The translations under genes were made by a program, and so were the position numbers. From Ricinus communis (Eukaryota > Streptophyta > Magnoliopsida > Malpighiales > Euphorbiaceae), in the NCBI RefSeq assembly GCF_019578655.1, contig NC_063261.1:806001-870000 (forward strand): a stretch of DNA of 64,000 nucleotides, in the 5' to 3' direction. The notes under the pieces are model-generated. The model was not told where the DNA came from. It did no database searches and worked only from the letters and a program-made list of their open reading frames with translations. Position 1 is the first letter of the stretch, and the number at the start of each line of letters is the position of its first letter. Below are positions 1 through 8,800 of the stretch, piece after piece.

Positions 1-140
1 CACGCCCACTTGAATTTTCAAGGACTTCGCCTGTTTAAGTTGAGGGCTTGACCTGCTTAGGTTAAGGACTTCGCCTACTATCTAGGAACCATGTCTACTG
101 ATTTGGGAACCACGTCTATTGATTTGGGAACCACGCCCGT
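1..140 (+). repeat. Minisatellite, about 23-bp unit (X1 copy)
   Basis: Degenerate tandem units built on TTGATTTGGGAACCACG, best preserved at 85-140. The reverse complement of the same unit forms the array at 34991-35176, so this is the matching region of a Tat-like element in the opposite orientation. It probably continues left of the window. Confidence 0.75.
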
Positions 141-496
141 TGATTTTATAGTTACAGAGACTTCATTCTAGCTATTTTCTATTTTTGAATCAATTTACCA
201 CTTTAGATTAATTCGATAATTTTCCACTTTTGAGTACTTTTAGTTAGAACTTCCTGCCTTGGAGGTATGATTTGATTCCATTTGATGCCTTCTGGAAGCT
301 ATATTGGTGTTTGACCCACTTAAGAACTAATGTTCAATTTTGATGGGTTAGGAACCAAACTTGTTTTTAGGGAACTTTCATTTCAAGACACCAACTGGCC
401 TTTTATGTGTCTTCTAAGAACTTGCATCAACTTTTTTGGACTTAAACGTGATTTTGATAGGTCGGGGACTTAAATAACACTTTTGGACTTTTCAAG

Positions 497-517
497 ACAT
501 ATATATACATATATCTA
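497..517 (+). promoter_or_regulatory. TATA-like region upstream of antisense PMD copy
   Basis: ATATATATACATATATCTAT lies about 125-145 bp upstream of the ATG at 641 and is followed by a pyrimidine-rich leader. X2 has a TATA-like GGGCATATAA at the equivalent place (34721-34730, minus). That supports a promoter for the antisense gene rather than chance. Confidence 0.45.
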
Positions 518-640
518 TGTTTATATCCCTCATTCTTTCACTTCATCTATTTTTCTTCATTTTTCTCTCTCAAACTCTTTTAACTCTTTTTATTATTTCT
601 TCCTCATTTCTTAACCAAATTTCATAAAATCAGTCTTGAA

Positions 641-1955
641 ATGGCAGCTCTTCCTTAAGATTTGCTAAACGTATCCCAATTGCACTGAATTGGGAGTTTT
701 CTCCTCAAATTCTCGCCAAAACAACCTTGGTATTGTGAAGGGAGAGGAGATCCCCTTTTGAGAAAAATTGAACACCCACCATGCATATTTGGTGTCAAAG
801 AGGTAATTTCTTGGCTTAAGCTTTGTTTCTTATGACTCATATACTAGATAGACATGTTATTTATCCAAAAAAATATAAAAGATTATGAAAAAGTGTTGAA
901 AATCCATGTGCCCTAGCTTGTAGAGTCGATCGGCTGTGCGCACAACTGATTGGCTCTACACAGTTTGAATCGACTACACACAGGCCGAGGAAGGGTTTTT
1001 AAGGCTTTTTTACAAAAATATCAACTAATAGACACATACTTACTTGTTTGAGGTCTTTTTGCATATGAATTATGTCTAATACCTATGCATTTGGCTTTTT
1101 AAGGTGATGTTGTGTCGATCTGGTTTATCGGAAACTTTTATAGTGCTCATGAGTGGTTCGACGAGCTCCCTAACACTGTCTAGGCTAGGATCAGCGATAC
1201 AGGCTTCCGTCGGTTCATAGCTATACTCCTGTCAGTCGCCGAGAGGGTTGACCACACTTTTATTTTTGTCTTGCTTGAGAGGTGGATGGACACTACTCAC
1301 ACCTTCTACAACCTAGTCGGTGAACTAACACTCTCCCCTATTTCCTTTTCTGCTATCACAGGCATCAATTTTTCCAGTGCGCCAGTGCCACTTGATGATG
1401 TGATCAGTGCTCTGATGTTCGAGAGTGCTTCATCACTGATTTGCTCAGGTTCTTACCGACATTCAAGAACTTATGCTACATCACTTATTAGAGCATCCCC
1501 CTCCACTATTAGGGCTTTGTTCCTCGGAATGCTCGGGAGGTTGATCATATGGCCCGAGCTTTTTTAGTGTACCTCTTTGGTATGACTTTGGATCAGATCT
1601 CCTCCTACAACTGGAGATCTACAGTTCTCACGTACTTGTACCACCAAATGGACATTATTGTCCGAGGCAATAATAGGATATGCGGTTTTTGGCACACGAT
1701 CCACGTAAATTATACTATAACTTCTCTTCTTCAGTTCCTATTATAGGTATAGCGAATGCTAATTCTTGTTTTGCAGGTTTAGGCCATGGAGATCGATCTT
1801 TTGGTAAGCTCGCAGTCCATCTGCACCTCACGGGCTTTCCCTTGCTTAAGTTATTAGGGCTCGAGCAGGACCATCATATTGGAGTGGGCTCAAGTTCACG
1901 TGCATCGCCTGTGGATCAACAACTTGACCTAGGACAAGGTAAACATAATTATTAG
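641..1955 (+). pseudogene. Plant mobile domain (PMD, PF10536-like) pseudogene, copy in X1
   Basis: Alignment with the X2 copy gives exon 1 at 641-802 (donor AG|GTAATT), an intron at 803-1103, and exon 2 from 1104 (acceptor AAG|G). Readable pieces are FYSAHEWFDEL near 1130, LLERWMDTTHTFYNLVGELT near 1272, and ARAFLVYLFGMTLDQ followed by YNWRSTVLTYLYHQMD and ICGFWHTIH at 1552-1710. These match the plant mobile domain, also found in MAIN-like proteins and transposases: an ERW..TTHTFH-like core, then a YSW-type segment. Frameshifts and stops (exon 1 hits TAA soon after ATGGCAGCTCTTCC) make it non-functional. The family is thought to act in transposon silencing or transposition; nothing here shows activity. 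Confidence 0.65.
920..987. repeat. Palindromic 21-22-bp motif cluster (PMD intron, X1)
   Basis: About three imperfect units, such as GTAGAGTCGATCGGCTGTGC and TGATTGGCTCTACACAG, related to the palindrome GAGCCGATCGGCTC. They lie inside the intron of the antisense PMD pseudogene. Confidence 0.6.
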
Positions 1956-3430
1956 TCATATTCATGCTTCATTTATATAGTTACTTACCTTTCTAGTTTG
2001 CAGATTCGAGGTGATTGGCTGGGGGAGTCTGCTAGTAGTTACCTTACATGCTATCTGCAGTTGACCTTAAGTAGTGGAGGATCCTGCTGACTAGACCCGC
2101 CTGTCGAGCATGGTACCTAGGAAGAGGATCTATAGATAGGAGTGAGGCCCTAGCAGGCGTCGAGTTCCTTTATCTCCTCCTCTTTCTATATTCTGGATGG
2201 CGGACCTTGCTAGAGAGGAAATAACAGAGTATTTGTCGGGGTACGACTAGCCCGAAGATCTCACCATCCAATCTCGGTGGACAAATTATACTTCCTTCAT
2301 CCCTCAGTTGCTGGGGGCCATGCCCCTAGGTCACGACGTTGTAGCTCATGTATTTTTTCTGGATCTACTTAGAATTCCTCCTTTTTTATATCATGCTTTC
2401 CTAATTATTTTATTTATAGTTCCTCCACCAAGTTCCTATTACTCATGAGCTGGCCGAGGGGGGATTCGCCAGACATTCCAAGCCTTCTCACATCATAGGC
2501 TCCTCCGTTGGTGCTGCCTTCGAGGCACCTCCTACAACCATATTTAATGTGATTCCGAGGAGCATTTCATTCTCTCCAGATCCGTTGGTCTCATATTAGA
2601 GCCCTTACAGTGTGATGAAGCACCGACTTGCCATGGAGCATTGTCTCTCTTCGGAATTTACTCCGAACACTTGCACACACGTAAGTTACTCTTCTCTTTT
2701 GTATTTTCACATCTTTTTTTCTTGAAAAGTTAGTTACATATTATGCAAATAACCATACAGGTTTAGAGATATCAATTTGAGTACGTACATTGGCTGGTTG
2801 GTGTCCCGATAAGGTAATTCTTTATCCTCGGCGAGGACTATTGGGTAAGAAAATGACTTATGTAATGTAACATGTATACATGTATGAAATGCACTAACTA
2901 ATCTGCATTGAGTCGCTCGACTCTAGGCATCCAGGCTGGCTTCATCAAATATCTGTGTAATCCTCACGTCCTAGAGTTTTACATACACAGAAGATAAATA
3001 ACTATTAGAATGTGAAAGAAATAAAATAAAAATAAGATAGAATAACAAAATAACATCAGGTTGAGCTAGAAACTCTAAAATTTATATAAACCTTAAAAAA
3101 AAAACTGAAAGCACAATGGACAAACATAACAGATTAATCACATAACCCTAATAAACTAATTTAATTATAAAATCATATCGAAAAGGAAAATCTAATTATA
3201 TAATTCTATGCATGTGATTAATCAAATTCAAAACCCTAATGTTTGTGTATTATCAGATTTCAATAGCCCTAATGTTCTTATTATCAGATTTCAAAACCCA
3301 ATAAATTAGTAACATGCAGATTAATAGAAAATCATAATCTAATCATATTAATCATAAAAATAAAACAAAAAAGTAACCCTAATAATGTTTTTAAGAAAAA
3401 ACATAAAAAAACAAAAAAACCAGTTTATAG

Positions 3431-3707
3431 TGATGTTGATGATGACAGATGCATGTTGGGGAACCCTTATAGATGCTATAACAAAACTTCGTAAAAAACT
3501 ATCTCGAGAAATTTATGAAGATTGAATTAGGTCTCAACCCGGGAATCGGTGTTTTACTACCAATCACAAGTTTAATATTGAACACGCTACTCATACTGGA
3601 ATTGAACACAAGTAGTACATTCTAAAGTAACCCTTACTCGGACATCTTTACCCTTGGCCATGAACCTCCTTGGGGTTTTTATTTACTCAACTCTTCGATT
3701 TTCCGAT
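3431..3707. other. Unassigned insert sequence left of the plastid fragment
   Basis: This is neither recognisable LTR nor readable coding sequence. It lies between the AT-rich LTR part and the matK-like fragment. It could belong to the same foreign insertion. Confidence 0.3.
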
Positions 3708-3842
3708 CCGAAGTTGAAGAAGAAAGAACAGATTCTTTTTTTGATCTTCCCAAGAGTTTCTTCTATTTCGCGCAGGTTATATAGAGAACGAATTTGGTTT
3801 TTGGATATTATTTCTATCAATGATTTGGCCAATCATGAATAG
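3708..3842 (+). pseudogene. matK: Nuclear plastid DNA (NUPT): matK 3' end
   Basis: The frame ends EEQ-like, then [25 protein letters not shown] and INDLANHE followed by TAG at 3840-3842. This is the well-known C-terminus of plastid maturase K, encoded inside the trnK-UUU intron. Only about the last 45 codons are recognisable; upstream the similarity fades ([13 protein letters not shown] replaces the usual LGSE..EEFLTEEEQ), so the copy has drifted or is joined to other sequence. It is a fragment in nuclear repeat DNA and cannot make a maturase. Confidence 0.8.
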
Positions 3843-4012
3843 TTGGTTATGAAAACATGTAAATCGAAATTTTCCCTAAATGATGAAGGGATAACAAAAA
3901 ATTGATTTATTTCTCTTATGAAATCTCTTATGAAATGCTCATACAGTATACGAGTAAGGATTGAGCGACTGAGTATTCAACTTCTTTAGAGGTTTCTTCT
4001 AGGAAGGGAATT
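3843..4012 (+). other. NUPT continuation: trnK intron 3' of matK
   Basis: Directly after the matK stop the text continues as plastid trnK intron: TTGGTTATGAAAACATGTAA, then ATAACAAAAAATTGATT, ATGAAATGCTCATAC and GAGTAAGGATTGA. A short duplication (ttatgaaatctcttatgaaat) sits at about 3918-3938. The colinear order argues for a DNA-level plastid insertion. Confidence 0.7.
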
Positions 4013-4265
4013 TAGTTACTGAGATCCGATTATGAGTTATTAAATTTAAATGGTAAAATAAATACAAATTCGCAATTTGAAGGGCTATTCCTAAAGGAAC
4101 ATACTTGCAAGTTTTAGGAGATAAGAAGCAGTTGAATCGAAGATTGGTTGGAAATCCGGTGCTGGATGTGTTATTAAGAAAGCCTTTGTCGATTTCCAAA
4201 AGTTTCCAAATCTCAGTTCTTACTAAGTGGCCTTTTTACTTAGTGACCTAAATCCTTAATGGACG
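4013..4265. other. Unassigned sequence right of the plastid fragment
   Basis: Not recognised. The base composition is less AT-rich than the surrounding LTR. It may be more organelle DNA or part of the same insertion. LTR similarity resumes near 4266. Confidence 0.3.
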
Positions 4266-4574
4266 TAAGTTTTTTCGTTCTTTTTCTAAATTAATATTAG
4301 TTTCTATTACTTTTCTCTTTTATTATCATCTCTTATTGTTATTGTTGGCCCTAACCCTAGGCATCTTCTATTTATCGAGGTAAGGTTTTAAAGAAAACCC
4401 TAAAGAGACAGATAATCTTTAATTTTTTAGAAGTAAATTGATAAATATCCAATATTAATTCTTCAAAATTTAAATAAATATCATTCAAAATTCATTATTA
4501 TCATCAAATAACTTCTAGAATCTGTATTTAGACGCAAAAGTGTAAAACAAAATGACGTCAAAGCGAGAAAACCT

Positions 4575-4634
4575 CAATCGGCACTGTATAGAGCCGGTCA
4601 GTTCTGCACAAAACCTATTAGCTCTATGCATAGA
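4575..4634. repeat. Palindromic motif cluster (reversed LTR)
   Basis: Units CAATCGGCACTGTATAGAGC, CGGTCAGTTCTGCACA and TTAGCTCTATGCATAG are degenerate forms of the near-palindrome. The position corresponds to 35571-35633 and 55277-55327 in the other LTR copies. Confidence 0.5.
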
Positions 4635-4904
4635 AAGTTTGGCAAAAAATTATAATTAAGTCCTTAAACTTACAAAATCTATCATTTTGACCTTCAAATT
4701 TTATTTTTTGTAACAATTAACTCCAAATCAATTTTAAAAGGGTAATTTTAGCTGGATTAACCTCAATCCTAACCTTGGATTCGCCCATCCTTCATCTTCC
4801 GAGACTTGAGAAGGCATCAATTTTCATTATAAAGTTTTCGTAATTCTCTCGATATCTAGATCCAAAAAATGGGTGCTGACAGTATACTTTTAGTAATCTT
4901 TCTT

Positions 4905-5330
4905 ATACGAACTTTTTTAAAAAAATTTATAATAATACAAGTTAAAATAATAAATTTTTGATGTTTTTTGAATTATAATTTTAGTATTTTTTTGACGAAA
5001 TTCTGAAGAAATAAAAAAAGATATAAAATAAAAAGTGAATTTAAAATAATAAAAATTAAAAATAATATCTTTTGAATTTAATATATTTTTTCAAATAATT
5101 TTTTTACAAATAAATTATAATAATATAGATTAAAATAATAAAATTTCAGTATTTTTTAAGTATACTTTTACTATTTTTTGTATAACAAAATTCTGAAAAA
5201 ATAAAAAAGATATAAAATAAAGTAAATTTATATAATACAAATTAAATATGAAATTTTTTTAAATATTTTTAGATATATTTTTAATATTTTTTCGATAAAA
5301 TTTAAAGGAATTGTATAAATAAAATATTTT
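4905..5330. repeat. AT-rich degenerate tandem repeat, about 190-bp period
   Basis: Three diverged copies share the string AAAAAAGATATAAAATAAA preceded by AAATTCTGAA and followed by a stretch ending in a long T run. There is no coding potential. 5331-5560 is plain AT-rich spacer in which I see nothing else. Confidence 0.45.
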
Positions 5331-5559
5331 AAAGAACTCATAAAAAAAGTTTTTGAACTATAAAAATAATTTTTTTTAAAATGGTAGTGCACCGTAAAAA
5401 TTCATCTTAATTTAATTATAAGCTATAATTATAATTCATAGAAAAAGATTCAATGTTTAACTAAAATAAAAATCTAAATCTAAAAATTTACATGGACAAG
5501 TGCATAAATGTAACATTTTGGTTAAGGAAAAATAAAAAAGAAAAGAAACATTTTGGAGA

Positions 5560-5830
5560 AAGTTTGGGTAATATAATTAAAAACAAGTAATAGTAGATTC
5601 GCAGCAACAGCGACAGGTAGAGCAAAAATACTTTTAGAAGACTTCGGATACACCCTGTCAAAGACCCATTTGTCTAACTGTCACTTGGTCCCGTTCTTCT
5701 CCATTACCCAATCTTTTTGAATATTGTTATAATTATTTATATTATTACTCTTCTCTCTCTTTACCAAATTTTTCTTTTTTCTTTTCTTTTTCTATGTGAA
5801 AGAAGCAAAACGGCAGAGGGAACAGGTAAG
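5560..5830 (+). promoter_or_regulatory. EXO70A1 promoter-proximal region and 5' leader
   Basis: AT-rich with a weak TATA-like ATTATTTATATTATT near 5730, followed by a long pyrimidine-rich run (5746-5790) typical of plant 5' leaders. The leader ends CAGGTAAG immediately before the ATG at 5831. The transcription start cannot be placed from sequence alone. Confidence 0.45.
5794..5799 (+). promoter_or_regulatory. Start-stop minimal uORF (ATG TGA) in the EXO70A1 leader
   Basis: The only leader ATG seen between the pyrimidine tract and the main start is followed at once by TGA, 31 nt before the main ATG. It matters only if transcription starts upstream of 5794. Confidence 0.5.
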
Positions 5831-8800
5831 ATGGTTGTAGCAGTGACGACGGCGACGGGAATGGAATCGCTAAGCGAGAGAGCAGCGAAGATGAGAGAAA
5901 GTCTTCAAAAGAGCCAAACGATAACTGATAATGTTGTCTCTATTCTTGGCTCTTTTGACAGCCGCCTTTCTGCTCTTGAAACCGCTATGCGTCCTACTCA
6001 GGTGCTACTTTCTTCTTCTTCTTTAGATCATTGTCGCGATGTCTTGCAAGTTAACTTTATTTGACATTTTCAATGATTGGTCAACTGTTTTCCCATGGAT
6101 CCAGGCATCAGTGTTTTGTTTGATTTTGCTACTGCTTTTTTGTATTATTGTTGTTTTAAATTAAATATCTCTCATTTTTTCTAAAATTTCTCAAGTTCCT
6201 TAATTGTGCCATTTGATTGAGGCCTTGTTTGGAACAAATCATGTGCAACCAGAGTTCAATTCAGTTCAATTTTGGCAAAATCGTGTCATTTTCGACATGA
6301 TTCCTTTTTTCTAAATTGTTTTTTTTTTTTTTTCAAGTTGAAAGAATTGAAATTTATTCTTGCAATTTAAGACTTTCCAAACAAGGTGTTTAAAAGCATT
6401 TCGATTCAATAACTTGGTCTTTTCTTTATATTTTATTTATTTATTTTATGTAGATAAGAACACATGCTATAAGGAAAGCTCATGAGAACATTGATAAGAC
6501 TTTAAAGTCTGCGGAGGTTATATTGGCTCAATTCGATATTTCTCGGCAGGTTGGCTTCTCCGAGTACTATAATTTTGCATATTTGTAGTGGATTACTTGT
6601 TAGATTAATTTTTTTTTTTCTTTTTCCTCTTCTCTCTTTGTTTTGGTATTTTAGCCGCATAACAATCATACAATATACTGACACACATCGAAACTAACTT
6701 GGTCAGAGTTCTTATTGTCTTCTGAGAGTTCAGTTCTTAAATTACTATACGACATAATTGTCTCCAAATTCCCTAGTTTCTTATGTTTTTCTAATATGCT
6801 ATGCATTAGCGAACGAGTAGAAAGTAGGAAAAACCAATCCCAAAAGGAATAAGGAAATTCTGCAAATTTTTGCTCAAATAAATAATTATAGAATAAAATT
6901 TCTGAAACATTAAAGTTAGAACATATTATTGCATGGGTGTATTATGTTGTATTCCTTTTCTCGCACCATTTTTAAGAGAGAAGAGGAAAAAGGAAATTCT
7001 ACAAATTTTTGCTCAAACAGATAAATATAGAATAAAATTTCTGAAACATTTAGCAGAAAGTTAGAACATATTATTGCATGGGCGTAATATGTTGTATTCC
7101 TTTTCTTGCACCATTTTTCTCTAGTTGGAGAAGAGGTCATAACTTAACTATGAAAGTGAAAGTGTTGAAGTAACACTATGAAAGTGAAAGTGAAGGTGTT
7201 GAAGTAACAACTTAAAAACCTTTGATAACACTGATGGAGTAGCTTGAATTGATAATTGGTAACTCTCTTATTATTATTACTTTTTTGGGTTAGTTTTACT
7301 TAGTCTGCCCATAAAGTTAACTTTCTATTGAAAGTAAGTAATAACAAATAATAACCTTATTGAAACAGAATCAATTTGAGTGATGAACATCAGCGAACAA
7401 GTAGAAAGTAGGAAAAACCAATCCCAAAAGGAATAAGGAAATTCTGCAAATTTTTGCTCAAACAGATAAATGTAGAATAAAATTTCTGAAAAATTTAGCA
7501 GGAAGTTAGAACATATTATTATAGGCATAATATGTTGTATTCCTTTTCTTGCACCATTTTTCTCTAGTTGGAGAAGAGGTCATAACTTAGCTATGAAAGT
7601 AAAAGTGTTGAAGTAACACTATGAAAGTGGAAGTCTTGAAGTAACAACTTAAAAACCTTGGATAACACTGATGGAGTAGTTTGAATTGATAATTGCTAAC
7701 TCTTTTTTTCTATTTTTTTTTTGGGTTAGTTGTACTTAGTCAGCACATAAAGTTAACTTTCTATTGAAATTAAGTAATAACGAATAATAACCTTATTGAA
7801 ACAGAATCAATTTGAGTGATGAATTGATACAAATTGGAGATTATTGATTATTACACTTGTGATAAACAATGGTTTTGCCTTCTATATGTTTTTACTAGCT
7901 AAATTTATAAGGCGACATATATAGCTTCTCTTTTATTTATTTTCCTTAACTTTGAATTTTAATAAACAGTGGTTTGCCTTCAATATGGTGCTTGTTTTGT
8001 TTCTTTGCAGTCTCCATTTCTTTCTGAAATGTCTCATTGAATTGTTTAAAATTACAAAATCTTAACTTATGCTTGAAATGCTTCTACTTTTCATTATTGA
8101 CTTCACTTCTATCATGTTTAATGTGGTACCCGTTTTCTTCCTTTGTATAGCATGTCATACTGTAGGGAGTTGATCTAGAACTTCGTTCTTACACTGAAAA
8201 GAATTTTACTAAACCCAAAACTAATTATGCCTTGAAGGCTACAACCTTTATTTAGAGAATTGAACATATACTAATTAGGACTTTGACATAATTCTAACTA
8301 GAATAGAAATCTAAACAATTAAGAAGGAAACTTATACTAACTAGGGCTCTAACATAATATTAACTAAAACAGGGTAAACTATTCCGAATTATAATAAAAT
8401 CCCTAGATACTATTAAATTTGAAACTACCTAAATAAGATTTTGGGAAATAGTTCTGAATTTCAAAATTAAAGATTAAATCCCTAAGCCTTGTCTCTCTTG
8501 ACTGCAGCGGGAATTTATTGGGTTGACTTGAGAATTAGAGGAAGGAATTCATATGCAGAGCTTTTTAATTGAGAATGATTAGTCAATGAAGTAACAGATG
8601 AAAAAATACAGTTTCTAGGGACCATCTACAATGCAGGTTTAGCATTATGAACAATGTTCTAAGAATGCATGAGCAATTGATATCATTAAAGTAGAATTTG
8701 ATGGGAGAGCATTTGGATCCAAATGGAATCACTTGGCATCAAAACTAGGATGAATTACACAACACACTCCATATATGTGTGTGTATATATTTATGTCATA

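Larger units (their letters stand above)
1..2975 (-). mobile_element. Tat-like Ty3 LTR retrotransposon fragment X1 (antisense-ORF end)
   Basis: Element sense is the minus strand. From left to right it has the minisatellite, a TATA box, and a split PMD pseudogene reading on the plus strand. This order and spacing mirror 35176-32150 of element X2. No pol is visible: the fragment is cut off near 2975, where a different reversed LTR begins. The stretch 1956-2975 is probably the degraded 3' part of the PMD ORF, with no readable frame. The right boundary is approximate. Confidence 0.6.
3000..4881 (-). mobile_element. Reversed Tat-type LTR, interrupted
   Basis: The right end reads CGATATCTAGATCC then GGGTGCTGACA at 4871-4881. 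This is the reverse complement of the TGTAAGCACC LTR start at 35329, with the same preceding text about 'ctctcgatatctagatcc'. The segment 4575-4750 matches the reversed LTR at 55277-55460. The middle (about 3430-4265) is foreign and includes plastid-derived sequence. The left edge near 3000 is approximate and no target duplication was found. Confidence 0.55.

Noticed and set aside
5717..5830. Upstream extension of EXO70A1 exon 1 with a hydrophobic leader
   Set aside because: The extended frame starts at TTG, not ATG, and lies in the pyrimidine-rich leader. Orthologues start at the equivalent of 5831.
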